Assembly: GCA_016840245.1 (NCBI GenBank)
Contig: JAEOST010000653.1
Coordinates: 1-14,452 of the forward strand
DNA length: 14,452 bases
Origin: Candidatus Thorarchaeota archaeon
GTDB lineage: Archaea; Asgardarchaeota; Thorarchaeia; Thorarchaeales; Thorarchaeaceae
Reading direction: 5' to 3'
Below the pieces are notes generated by a model. That model made no database searches. It saw only the letters and a program-made list of their open reading frames with translations, and was not told the origin of the DNA. The position numbers and the translations under genes are program-made. Of the stretch, positions 6,797 to 13,538 are shown piece by piece; the stretch's first letter is position 1, and the number at the start of each line of letters is the position of its first letter.

Positions 6797-7768
6797 GTGA
6801 ATACTGTGATTAAGAAATGGAAAGAAGTCGATCTGAGAGAAGTTGCTGAGGTAGCATTCGTTTCGATGCAACATGCAGAATTGACCTTGAAAGTAGCGCA
6901 ATCAATAGAAAATACCAAAAAATGGTTCCGTGAGCAGGAGTTCAATGAGGGAACTGTTGTAGTGCTCTCGTATGAGAACATGCGACTTGTAGGCTGGATG
7001 ATACTTGTCAAACAGGATGAGGTCAGCTTTACAATGAATCCATGGGGAATGCACCCGTTTGTCGTGCCTGATTGTGACAGATGGAAAGTGAGTGCATCCT
7101 TAGTGAAGCACGCAATAGAATGGACAGAAAGTGAAGGACTTACAACAATCCAGTTCTATGCTCAGCACTCATGGGAGAAGAATGACAGGGTCCAAGACAC
7201 CTTCAGTGAACTGTATGGAATCCAAGGACTGACTGCCAGAACTGTATCTGTAGATATGAAACGATCCCTCACAGACTCGGAATTACCCTCAAGTGAGTGT
7301 CCTGAGGGATATCAACTTGTTAGAACTTCGAAATTCGACAATGATACTCTATACTCCTGTTACCACGACGCATTAGCGAAAGAGGGTCTTGCCCTCTTCG
7401 TACAGCAGAGTGAGGAGGAGAGACGGGCGTATTTTGATGACTTAGCCTCTATGGAACTGGATTCAAAGACATCACTCGCAATTGAGAGAGAAGGTCAACT
7501 GATTGGATTCACCTTTGTGATTCCATATGGCGAGGAAAATCAGCACCTGAATTGCGTATGTGTTCGTCCTGAGTTTGGTGGAAAAGGACTGGGCAGGTTC
7601 TTGTTGAATGCTGTCGAGAGTGTGGCACAGAAGCAGGGTAGTAAGACAATGACACTCTATACTGATCAGGGAATCCGTGCATTTGACCTGTACATCAAGA
7701 GTGGTTGGGAGGTCACAGAAACCTATACACAGTATGTATGGCAGAGAGAAGATACAACAGACATATGA
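6797..7768 (+). CDS. GNAT-family N-acetyltransferase with two domain-sized halves
   Basis: This 323-residue protein is about twice the length of one GNAT domain. The C-terminal half (about 165-320) holds a clear acetyl-CoA binding motif: a strand followed by VCVRPEFGGKGLGRFLL at 254-270, with the GGKGLG pyrophosphate loop, and later AFDLYIKSGWEV at 295-306, typical of GNAT motif B. The N-terminal half (about 5-150) has a similar strand/helix rhythm but no intact binding loop, so it is probably a degenerate, structural or substrate-binding GNAT repeat. The family acetylates amines or protein N-termini; the substrate is unknown. The start is GTG 6797, with GGAGA at 6786-6790 six bases upstream; the out-of-frame ATG at 6795 is followed at once by TGA. 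It is monocistronic, ending at a hairpin. Confidence 0.85.
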   Translation: MNTVIKKWKEVDLREVAEVAFVSMQHAELTLKVAQSIENTKKWFREQEFNEGTVVVLSYENMRLVGWMILVKQDEVSFTMNPWGMHPFVVPDCDRWKVSASLVKHAIEWTESEGLTTIQFYAQHSWEKNDRVQDTFSELYGIQGLTARTVSVDMKRSLTDSELPSSECPEGYQLVRTSKFDNDTLYSCYHDALAKEGLALFVQQSEEERRAYFDDLASMELDSKTSLAIEREGQLIGFTFVIPYGEENQHLNCVCVRPEFGGKGLGRFLLNAVESVAQKQGSKTMTLYTDQGIRAFDLYIKSGWEVTETYTQYVWQREDTTDI

Positions 7769-7793
7769 AAGGTGACCGTTGAATGCGGAAGAT

Positions 7794-7835
7794 GAGGGAG
7801 TTCAATCAAGGGCGGATACTCCCTCAATCATTTTT
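7794..7835 (+). terminator. terminator after the GNAT gene
   Basis: GAGGGAGT (7794-7801) and ACTCCCTC (7818-7825) form a perfect 8-bp stem with a 16-base loop, starting 26 bases after the stop and followed by AATCATTTTT (to 7835). Confidence 0.55.
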
Positions 7836-7933
7836 CATACTTGGGAGATGTTCAAGAAACGATGTAGAAGTTAAGATAATTACTGACAAAAATCGAGAGG
7901 TATTCACACAACCAAAACTCAAATCTATTGTAA

Positions 7934-8308
7934 ATGAAATGCTATTTGGATGTGGTTGAGGTGACTGGAGAAGTATCAAGCACTGCCGATGCATATGGAC
8001 ATCTTTATGCAAGATGTGGTTGGTGTGGAACTGATAAGAGTCATAACTGGGTTTCATCCCATTATGGTGGGAATTTTTGTACAAGGGACTGCGCGTGTGC
8101 TCACTGTGTGGGTAGAGATTTCGGAATTGTTGTGATGGCCTTCTTTTTCCCCCTGCTTGGTTTTGTAATACCAATCAATCCGGATCTAATTCTCGCCTTT
8201 TTAGGCGGTAGCATGATGATGTTGTGTTGCTTCGGCTTTCCTGCATTGTATATCAGTGCCAGAGGATACAGAGTTAGAAGGAGAGTTCCAAAGGGATCAG
8301 AAAGATAG
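7934..8308 (+). CDS. small Cys-rich (putative zinc-binding) two-helix membrane protein
   Basis: This 124-residue protein has a Cys-rich N-terminal segment: RCGWCG (Cys28, Cys31), FCTRDCACAHC (Cys49, Cys53, Cys55, Cys58), plus nearby His37, His43 and His57. C-x2-C followed 17 residues later by C-x3-C fits a treble-clef or zinc-ribbon-like metal site. Two hydrophobic segments follow (about 63-80 and 84-107), then a basic tail RGYRVRRRVPK that should lie in the cytoplasm. A two-helix hairpin then places the zinc domain in the cytoplasm too. I cannot name a family or function. ATG 7934 has no Shine-Dalgarno and may be leaderless; no better in-frame start exists before the Cys cluster except a TTG or GTGs. 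The stop is TAG. Confidence 0.6.
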   Translation: MKCYLDVVEVTGEVSSTADAYGHLYARCGWCGTDKSHNWVSSHYGGNFCTRDCACAHCVGRDFGIVVMAFFFPLLGFVIPINPDLILAFLGGSMMMLCCFGFPALYISARGYRVRRRVPKGSER

Positions 8309-8315
8309 ATGGGTG

Positions 8316-8335
8316 GAGAGGGGATTGGACCTCTC
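8316..8335 (+). terminator. hairpin after the Cys-rich gene
   Basis: GAGAGG (8316-8321) and CCTCTC (8330-8335) pair around an 8-base loop, 7 bases after the stop at 8308. The following sequence is TTCAC rather than a T-tract, so termination on the plus strand is weakly supported. Read on the minus strand it lies just beyond the acs 3'-end remnant at 8355, in the same relative place as the hairpin after the real acs gene. Confidence 0.4.
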
Positions 8336-8354
8336 TTCACAGTGAATATGAATT

Positions 8355-8390
8355 CTACTCGATTCTCTCGCGAACGAGAGTCGTGGCAGA
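8355..8390 (-). pseudogene. remnant of the 3' end of a second acetyl-CoA synthetase gene
   Basis: On the minus strand this reads S-A-T-T-L-V-R-E-R-I-E-stop, matching the last residues of the intact synthetase (V-V-E-T-L-V-R-E-R-I-E-stop). Over 8354-8382 against 8823-8851, 27 of 29 bases agree, and both differences are synonymous third positions (CGC/CGT and GAG/GAA). Just upstream on the minus strand the frame meets TGA and similarity ends, so only the tail survives. A hairpin follows, as at the real gene. The best reading is a truncated duplicate whose body has been lost; the 29-base match also contains a stem (CTCTCG/CGAGAG at 8365-8370 and 8375-8380) that could be conserved for other reasons. 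Confidence 0.5.
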
Positions 8391-8399
8391 ATGATAAAA

Positions 8400-8405
8400 T
8401 TTATC
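8400..8405 (+). promoter_or_regulatory. TATA-like box of the small membrane protein at 8440
   Basis: TTTATC in an A+T-rich run is centred about 37 bases before ATG 8440. A start site near 8428 would leave a very short leader with GGGGT at 8430-8434, five bases before the ATG. Confidence 0.35.
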
Positions 8406-8439
8406 TCAATAAAAAACAAATGAATAAACGGGGTATATA

Positions 8440-8739
8440 ATGGAAACGGAAACCTCTCAAGATACACCCAGCAGAAGGCGTAGATTTGGGAAGATTCTGT
8501 TCATTTTTGGAATAGTACTAGAAGTGATGCTAATTGTTCTTGGTGGATTGGTTGGAGCTGTATCAGCTTCAACAGGCAACCAATATATCATGAGTGAGTA
8601 TTCAAGATTCGTGATCTATCCAATAGCATTGGGGGGTTCCTTTATTCTTTTTGGACTTGCAGCATGGTTATCACCTGAGGGCCTATCTGATGATACTCTG
8701 TGGATCGTGAAATTAGGACCAACTGGTGGTAGGAATTAG
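8440..8739 (+). CDS. small two-helix membrane protein, function unknown
   Basis: This 99-residue protein begins with a polar head carrying a basic cluster (SRRRRFGK, residues 11-18), then a Gly-rich hydrophobic helix at about 18-42, an outer loop (TGNQYIMSEYSR), a second helix at about 57-77 and a polar tail rich in Gly and Asp. The positive-inside rule puts both ends in the cytoplasm. No family is recognised. The start ATG 8440 is preceded by GGGGT. The stop is TAG. It lies between the acs 3'-end remnant and the intact acs gene, on the opposite strand to both, so it occupies the place where the body of the lost copy might have been. Confidence 0.6.
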   Translation: METETSQDTPSRRRRFGKILFIFGIVLEVMLIVLGGLVGAVSASTGNQYIMSEYSRFVIYPIALGGSFILFGLAAWLSPEGLSDDTLWIVKLGPTGGRN

Positions 8740-8786
8740 AAACAGGATACTTTCACAGAAATTTGTCTATTAGAAATAAGAGAGGT

Positions 8787-8809
8787 GAGAGGCCCTTCCG
8801 GGCACTCTC
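8787..8809 (-). terminator. hairpin between convergent genes, acs terminator
   Basis: GAGAGGCCC (8787-8795) pairs with GGGC-A-CTCTC (8100-series positions 8800-8809) around a TTCC loop, with one bulged A at 8804. It lies 14 bases beyond the acs stop on the minus strand, where CTCTCTTATTTC follows, and can also end transcription of the plus-strand gene at 8739. Confidence 0.6.
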
Positions 8810-8823
8810 TAAACTAGCGTAAT

Positions 8824-10830
8824 CTATTCGATTCTCTCACGAACGAGAGTCTCAACGACGGTTGGGTCAGCCAGTGTGGTTACGTCACCGATGTCGTCGA
8901 TCTGACCGGCTGCAATCCTCTTCAGGATCCTTCGCATGATCTTACCAGAACGGGTCTTTGGTAGTGCATCAGCGAACTGGACCTTGGCTGGAGTAGCAAT
9001 TGGACCAATCTCAGAACGGACGTGCTTGCGCAGTTCCTGTCTGAGGTCCTCGGTCTTCTCAACACCCACCTTCAGTGTGGCGAACACGTAGATATCCTCA
9101 CCCTTGATGTCGTGTGGGAATCCTACTACGGCACACTCTGCGACAGATGGGTGCTTGACCAGAGCTGACTCAATCTCAGCGGTACCGAGTCTGTGACCGG
9201 ATACCTTGAGAACGTCATCAATTCGGCCCATCACGAAGTAGTAGCCGTCATCGTTGAACCTTGAACCGTCCCCGGTCATATACATTGGGAGACCAGTTTC
9301 GGGGTCCTTGTACTGTACCCAGTAGGTGCTTACGAACCTGCTATGGTCACCGTAGACAGTCCTCATCAGACCAGGCCATGGTCTCTTGATACAGAGGTAA
9401 CCACCCTCGTTAGGTCCAACTGCGGCACCGCTCTCATCTACGATGATTGGCTCGACGCCGAAGTATGGGAAGGTTGTGCTTCCAGGGATAGTTTCTGTGG
9501 CTCCGGGCAGGGGTGTGAAGATTACACCACCGGTCTCAGTCTGCCAGTATGTGTCTACAATGGGACAGTTCTTGTTGCCAATAATCTCATGGTACCAAAG
9601 CCAGGCTTCAGGGTTGATTGGCTCACCAACTGTACCTAGCAGATTGAGGCTTGACATGTCATATTCCTTGACTGGGTCGTCGCCGAACTTCATGATGGCT
9701 CTGATAGCGGTTGGTGCAGTGTAGAACTGGTTCACCTTCCACTTCTGGACCTCATGCCAGAATCGCGCTGCGTTGTCCACGCCAGAGGTTGGAGTACCCT
9801 CGAACATCATGGTTGTGGCACCTGCAGCTAGGGGCCCGTAAATTATGTAACTATGCCCAGTAATCCATCCGATGTCAGCCGTACACCAGTAGATATCTCC
9901 AGGATGGTAGTCGAAGATATTCTTGAAGGTATGAGTAGTGTAGACCATGTAGCCGCCCTGAGTGTGTAGAACACCCTTTGGCTTACCAGTGGAACCGGAT
10001 GTGTAGAGGATGAATAGTGGGTCCTCTGCGTTTAACCACTCGGGCTCGCACTTGTCATCGACCTTCTCGAGTTCATCATGATACCAGAAGTCCCTACCCT
10101 CAGTCATTGGGGTTTCGACCTTATCACCTAAGCGAGATACAACAAGAACCTTCTCAATGATAGGAGTTTCTCCAATGGCGGTGTCAGCGTTCTTCTTCTG
10201 TGGAATGATCTTACCGGCACGGTAGTAACCATCAGCAGTGAGGAGCACCTTGCTCTCACAGTCTGTGATTCTGTCCTTGAGTGATTCTGCAGTGAAACCA
10301 CCGAAGACAATGCTGTGGACAGCGCCAATTCGAGCACAAGCAAGCATGAGAATTGCGAGCTCGGGAATCATTGGCAAGTAAATAGTAACGGTGTCACCCT
10401 TCTTCAGACCAAGGTTCTTCAGAACATTGGCGGCCTTGTTCACCTCAGAGAGGAGTTCTTTGAAGGTGTAGGTCCTGTCTTCATCTAAGGGGTCACCCTG
10501 CCAGATGATTGCTGTCTGGTCACCGCGGCCGTTCTCGACCCACTTGTCGAGGCAGTTGTAGGCCATGTTGGTAATACCATCAGAAAACCACTGGAACTTG
10601 GCGTTCTCGGGGTCAGTCCATTCCAATCCCTTTGTCGGCTTTTGTTTCCAGTAGAACAAATCTGATGTGGCTACATCAAGCCAGAATTTGTCGGGGTCAG
10701 CGACAGACTTCTTCCACATCTCCATTCGTTCATCGTGGGATTTAACAAAGGCTTTGTCGACAAAGCTTTTCGGAGGCGGAAATCTCCTTGACTCCGCTTC
10801 CAATACTGTGATCTTTTTCTCGTCAGACAA
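8824..10830 (-). CDS. acs: acetyl-CoA synthetase (AMP-forming)
   Basis: This enzyme makes acetyl-CoA from acetate, ATP and CoA through acetyl-AMP. The frame gives about 668 residues, close to the usual 650 or so. In the numbering from GTG 10839 (671 residues) it shows the adenylation core motifs in order: YTSGSTGKPKG at 279-289 (phosphate loop), DTYWQTETGG at 429-438 with Trp432 that shortens the acyl pocket in acetate-specific enzymes, YMTGDGSRFNDDGYYF at 520-535, GRIDDVLKVSGHRLGTAEIE at 538-557, and PKTRSGKIMRR at 627-637 whose Lys633 is the catalytic and acetylation-controlled lysine. The Shine-Dalgarno AGGTGA (10841-10836) overlaps the GTG at 10839 and is 5 bases from TTG 10830, so TTG 10830 is the likely start. 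It has its own elaborate promoter. Acetate is most likely, although propionate use cannot be excluded. Confidence 0.96.
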   Translation of the reverse strand: MSDEKKITVLEAESRRFPPPKSFVDKAFVKSHDERMEMWKKSVADPDKFWLDVATSDLFYWKQKPTKGLEWTDPENAKFQWFSDGITNMAYNCLDKWVENGRGDQTAIIWQGDPLDEDRTYTFKELLSEVNKAANVLKNLGLKKGDTVTIYLPMIPELAILMLACARIGAVHSIVFGGFTAESLKDRITDCESKVLLTADGYYRAGKIIPQKKNADTAIGETPIIEKVLVVSRLGDKVETPMTEGRDFWYHDELEKVDDKCEPEWLNAEDPLFILYTSGSTGKPKGVLHTQGGYMVYTTHTFKNIFDYHPGDIYWCTADIGWITGHSYIIYGPLAAGATTMMFEGTPTSGVDNAARFWHEVQKWKVNQFYTAPTAIRAIMKFGDDPVKEYDMSSLNLLGTVGEPINPEAWLWYHEIIGNKNCPIVDTYWQTETGGVIFTPLPGATETIPGSTTFPYFGVEPIIVDESGAAVGPNEGGYLCIKRPWPGLMRTVYGDHSRFVSTYWVQYKDPETGLPMYMTGDGSRFNDDGYYFVMGRIDDVLKVSGHRLGTAEIESALVKHPSVAECAVVGFPHDIKGEDIYVFATLKVGVEKTEDLRQELRKHVRSEIGPIATPAKVQFADALPKTRSGKIMRRILKRIAAGQIDDIGDVTTLADPTVVETLVRERIE

Positions 10831-10835
10831 AATAG

Positions 10836-10899
10836 TCACCTAAATAGCAACGTTGCTTTGGGCACCGCGGTTTGGCACTTAATTATAAATCTATGCCAA
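10836..10899 (-). promoter_or_regulatory. acs promoter with several symmetric elements
   Basis: Read on the minus strand, the TATA box TTTATAAT lies near 10882-10889, giving a start site near 10860 and a short leader with AGGTGA at 10841-10836. The TATA box is bracketed by an inverted repeat TTGGCA (10872-10877) and TGCCAA (10894-10899) with a 16-base spacer. A related TTTGGGCAC occurs at 10857-10865 beside TTTGGCAC at 10871-10878. Two exact palindromes follow: ACCGCGGT at 10864-10871, between TATA and start, and AGCAACGTTGCT at 10846-10857, at the start of the leader. These are strong candidates for operators of a dimeric regulator. Confidence 0.55.
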
Positions 10900-10997
10900 T
10901 AATCGTAGTTTTTCGTTAAGCTAACTATTTGTCGAAATCTGACTAGAACACGACACTCTATGGTCTGATAGACGCAATTTGTTAGAAACTGTATGTA

Positions 10998-11315
10998 TTA
11001 TCGAACATCTGGCGCGGATATGTCCTCCAGTTCTTCCTCTATATCAGGAGCAATACCTTGTCGGTACTCTCTCCATGGTCGGTCTCCGTCTAGACCGATC
11101 TGTTCCTGGGGTGTTGACCGTCCCTCAAGTGGGTCTACATGCCTCTTAGCAGCGTAGAGATGTACTGGTACTCCATCCAGATGGATAAATACACCCTGCC
11201 ACGAGTCGTCAGTAAAACGATACAATTCACCAGTTCCAGTGGCGGTCTCCTTAGCCAGTCCAGTGGACTTGAACTCATGACTCACGATTGAGAAGGCATC
11301 CTCAGGGCTAAACAA
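10998..11315 (-). CDS. C-terminal part of ARPP-1-like protein, after an in-frame amber codon
   Basis: This open frame of about 105 residues is in the same reading frame as the gene upstream and is separated from it only by TAG and one Lys codon. Its sequence (EDAFSIVSHEF, then GTGELYRFTDDSWQGVFIHLDGVPVHLYAAKR) looks like the end of the ARPP-1 domain, where members finish with a Gly-rich strand and a V-H-L segment, followed here by an acidic tail. If translated on its own it would start at TTG 11315, six bases past the upstream stop, by termination-reinitiation; only a weak AGGATGA-like site precedes it. Otherwise it is the 3' half of a gene broken by a nonsense mutation or read through. It ends in TAA. 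Confidence 0.55.
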   Translation of the reverse strand: MFSPEDAFSIVSHEFKSTGLAKETATGTGELYRFTDDSWQGVFIHLDGVPVHLYAAKRHVDPLEGRSTPQEQIGLDGDRPWREYRQGIAPDIEEELEDISAPDVR

Positions 11316-11318
11316 CTT

Positions 11319-12086
11319 CTAATCGTCATCCTTCATTAAATATTGATCAATTAGGAAACCCCTGAGAGCTGCATTCCTGAAAGTCATCCAGAGTTTGTTG
11401 GAACCGTAAACCTCTATGCCAAGGACTCGACCCTTGTATACGACAAGTATACCAACCTGACCTTCATGCTGTGTCCCATCCAGAATATGGTCAAGAAGTT
11501 CTTTGAGCTCGGATTCTGATTCATAAGCGGACTCGTTCATCTCACGAAAACTGGATGTTGATGCAACACCCGCTCCTATATGCATCTGTGCTCGAGCGGA
11601 CTCGATATTGTCCCAGACTGCTCCCTGATCAGTACGTTTCGATATTGAATAACTCATCTGTGAACCCATTCGTGTTCTGGTAGATTTGAACCTCTGTGAG
11701 GTCGTTTCTCCTGTAGAGCTCGAGTATCCCCATCGGGATTGCTCAATGCATCTTGCAGGAATCTTGAGAGGATTGGATTCACTTCGCTCTGAAGGAATTA
11801 TGATCGGTTCGAAGACTGTTCTATCCTGTTTTCCACCTTGCACTTGAGTAAGGTAAGGAATGAGAACAGGAATTTCTCCCTTATTGATAGCCTCCAACCA
11901 CTCTACGTTTTCAGCCCCTGACTCCCGAACCCAAGCAACACCCAGTTCGTCGGCCTCATCCAGACCGATGACAGGAGTTGCTAGATCGCTGATTAAGGGG
12001 TAAATGGAGAATCCACTCTTTGTGACTGGTTCACCAATACGATAGTAGGTTTCTATCTCTTGAAGTATCGACTCTGCACTTGCCAA
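11319..12086 (-). CDS. ARPP-1-like protein, N-terminal and central part
   Basis: This 255-residue soluble protein resembles the ARPP-1 family (a domain named for association with ADP-ribosylglycohydrolase and rhodanese/phosphatase genes; no biochemical role is known to me). Family-like segments are LGVAWVRESG at 48-57, VLIPYLTQVQGGKQDRT at 74-90, IPARCIEQSRWGYSS at 109-123, QGAVWDNI at 154-161 and VGILVVYKGRVLGIEVYGS at 211-229. The family usually continues into a further C-terminal portion, which here follows a TAG at 11319-11321 in the same frame. The start is TTG 12086, with AGGAGAG at 12094-12100 seven bases upstream. It lies between acs and the transporter gene with its own promoter region, so a link to acetate metabolism is only positional. 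Confidence 0.6.
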   Translation of the reverse strand: MASAESILQEIETYYRIGEPVTKSGFSIYPLISDLATPVIGLDEADELGVAWVRESGAENVEWLEAINKGEIPVLIPYLTQVQGGKQDRTVFEPIIIPSERSESNPLKIPARCIEQSRWGYSSSTGETTSQRFKSTRTRMGSQMSYSISKRTDQGAVWDNIESARAQMHIGAGVASTSSFREMNESAYESESELKELLDHILDGTQHEGQVGILVVYKGRVLGIEVYGSNKLWMTFRNAALRGFLIDQYLMKDDD

Positions 12087-12113
12087 TGATTATCTCTCCT
12101 GAATAATGAACTC

Positions 12114-12129
12114 CAAATTGTACAATTTG
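12114..12129. promoter_or_regulatory. perfect 16-bp palindrome before the ARPP-1-like gene
   Basis: CAAATTGTACAATTTG is a perfect palindrome, 28 bases upstream of TTG 12086. A TATA-like TTTATT at about 12158-12164 on the minus strand would put the transcript start near 12137, so the palindrome would sit at the beginning of the leader, a typical repressor position. It could also form an RNA hairpin. Confidence 0.4.
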
Positions 12130-12204
12130 ACAAGATGGTTCGCTATACGATTAACTTGAAAGCAAATAAACTCACGCACACATTTTGTGGATGAACACCA
12201 AGTC

Positions 12205-12248
12205 AAAAAGAGAGAAGAGAGGTCAAAGGACTCAGTCCCTTGAACCTC
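12205..12248 (-). terminator. strong terminator of the OFA transporter gene
   Basis: On the minus strand a 30-base hairpin at 12248-12219 pairs GAGGT/ACCTC, then after one bulged T pairs CAAGGGAC/GTCCTTTG around a TGA loop. It starts 10 bases after the transporter stop and is followed by TCTTCTCTCTTTTT to 12205. Confidence 0.7.
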
Positions 12249-12257
12249 AAGATGAAA

Positions 12258-13538
12258 CTATTTCTTCCTGCTAAGGACTAGGATTAGTAGAACAGCGAGG
12301 ATGGCTAGTACGCCTGTGGTCACAAATGCAAACATGTAGCTGCCCGTGAGCCCTACAAATGAACCTGCAACTAGGCCGCCAACTATACCAGCAATACCGT
12401 AGGCAGTGAACACCACACCGTAGTTCTTGCCCACATTCTCAGAACCGAAATAGTCTGCTGTGGCTGATGGGAACAGCGCAAAGTTACCACCAAAACAGAA
12501 ACCTATCACCGATGCAACTACTGTAACTGTGATCCAGTTACCAGCTGCTGCTGGAAGTGTAGCGATGAATGCAAATCCGAACATCGCAATGGCCAGAATC
12601 AAGAACATCAACATCATGGTCCTGATTCGCCCGAGTTTGTCAGATGTTGCACCCCAGACTATTCGACCTGCAGCATTGAATATAGACATGATACCTCCAA
12701 TCAATGCACCTAGACCTAGAGTGACTACTGTTGGGTCTACCTCTGCAGCTGCACTCTTCACATTGCCAAGAGTCATCAGACCAGCAGTTGCTGCGAAGAT
12801 GAATGCTAACCAGAGTAGCACGAAGGTGCTTGTACGAATCATCTCACCAGGCATCATTCCGCCACCTGAACCATCAGCGGTTGTTGGTGGAGGAGTATAG
12901 CCAGGAGGTGTCCAACCAGTAGGTGGATTGGTGAGTATCTGTGAACCAAGTACTACGCCAATCAAGTATATGACACCAAGAATCAGGAATGAATTTCCAA
13001 TTAGTCCGCCATTTACAGTGTTGATGAGATAGTCTTCTACATAGAGGAATATGAGAGCACCACCACCAAAACCAGCGACTGCAATTCCAGATACACTGCC
13101 CTTCTTGTCAGGGAACCACTTCACGAGTGCTGCAATAGGACATACATAGGCGAAACCAATACCAGCACCGCCTACTATACCATAGGTGATGATTAGATAG
13201 ATTGTACCCATTGCCTCGTCTAATGCTAGCACGTCAATGAGGGATGCAAGGAAATACCCAGCACCTAAAAGAATACCACCCACGGTGGCAACCTTTCGTG
13301 GACCCACTTTATCTTGCCAACGGCCTGCAAATACCATAAATACTGCAAAAGATGCCAATCCAGCTGCAAATGGCCACTGAGTGCTCAAAGCAGACCACTC
13401 GTAGAGACCACCTTCAGCCAAGGGGAGTTTCAGAGCATTCTGGAACTCAGACCATGCATAGATGGTACCAAGGCACAACTGAACAATGATTGCACCAAGA
13501 ATAACCAGATAACGATTTCCAACTTTTTCTTCAGACAT
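12258..13538 (-). CDS. OFA-family (oxalate/formate antiporter type) MFS transporter
   Basis: This 426-residue protein has twelve predicted membrane helices in two halves, typical of the major facilitator superfamily. Family marks are GTIYAWSEF at 24-32 in helix 1, motif A GRWQDKVGPRKV at 72-83, the segment YVCPIAALVKWFPDKKG at 131-147, the linker NPPTGWTPPGY at 204-214 that is characteristic of OFA members, and a second motif A-like WGATSDKLGRIR at 295-306. OFA proteins exchange or import small carboxylates such as oxalate, formate and others, and substrate cannot be predicted reliably. The start ATG 13538 has GGGAG about 8 bases upstream. The gene is divergent from a CoA-transferase gene and ends at a strong terminator, so it is a single-gene unit. 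Acetate, lactate or formate are reasonable guesses given acs nearby. Confidence 0.9.
   Translation of the reverse strand: MSEEKVGNRYLVILGAIIVQLCLGTIYAWSEFQNALKLPLAEGGLYEWSALSTQWPFAAGLASFAVFMVFAGRWQDKVGPRKVATVGGILLGAGYFLASLIDVLALDEAMGTIYLIITYGIVGGAGIGFAYVCPIAALVKWFPDKKGSVSGIAVAGFGGGALIFLYVEDYLINTVNGGLIGNSFLILGVIYLIGVVLGSQILTNPPTGWTPPGYTPPPTTADGSGGGMMPGEMIRTSTFVLLWLAFIFAATAGLMTLGNVKSAAAEVDPTVVTLGLGALIGGIMSIFNAAGRIVWGATSDKLGRIRTMMLMFLILAIAMFGFAFIATLPAAAGNWITVTVVASVIGFCFGGNFALFPSATADYFGSENVGKNYGVVFTAYGIAGIVGGLVAGSFVGLTGSYMFAFVTTGVLAILAVLLILVLSRKK

Noticed and set aside
6605..6901. 98-codon minus-strand frame upstream of the GNAT gene
   Set aside because: It covers the GNAT ribosome site and N-terminus on the other strand and shows no recognisable motif.
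7824..8174. 116-codon minus-strand frame over the Cys-rich gene
   Set aside because: It overlaps the GNAT terminator and the Cys-rich gene, lacks a coherent domain, and the plus-strand frame has the conserved-looking Cys cluster and membrane helices.
11319..11321. TAG read as pyrrolysine
   Set aside because: TAG is the normal stop of at least seven genes in this window, and nothing here encodes the pyrrolysine machinery. It remains only a minor alternative for the split gene.
12460..12900. 146-codon plus-strand frame inside the transporter gene
   Set aside because: It is fully antisense to a well-supported MFS gene, and its composition (Pro/Ala/Ile rich, no motif) is what the complement of membrane-helix codons gives.
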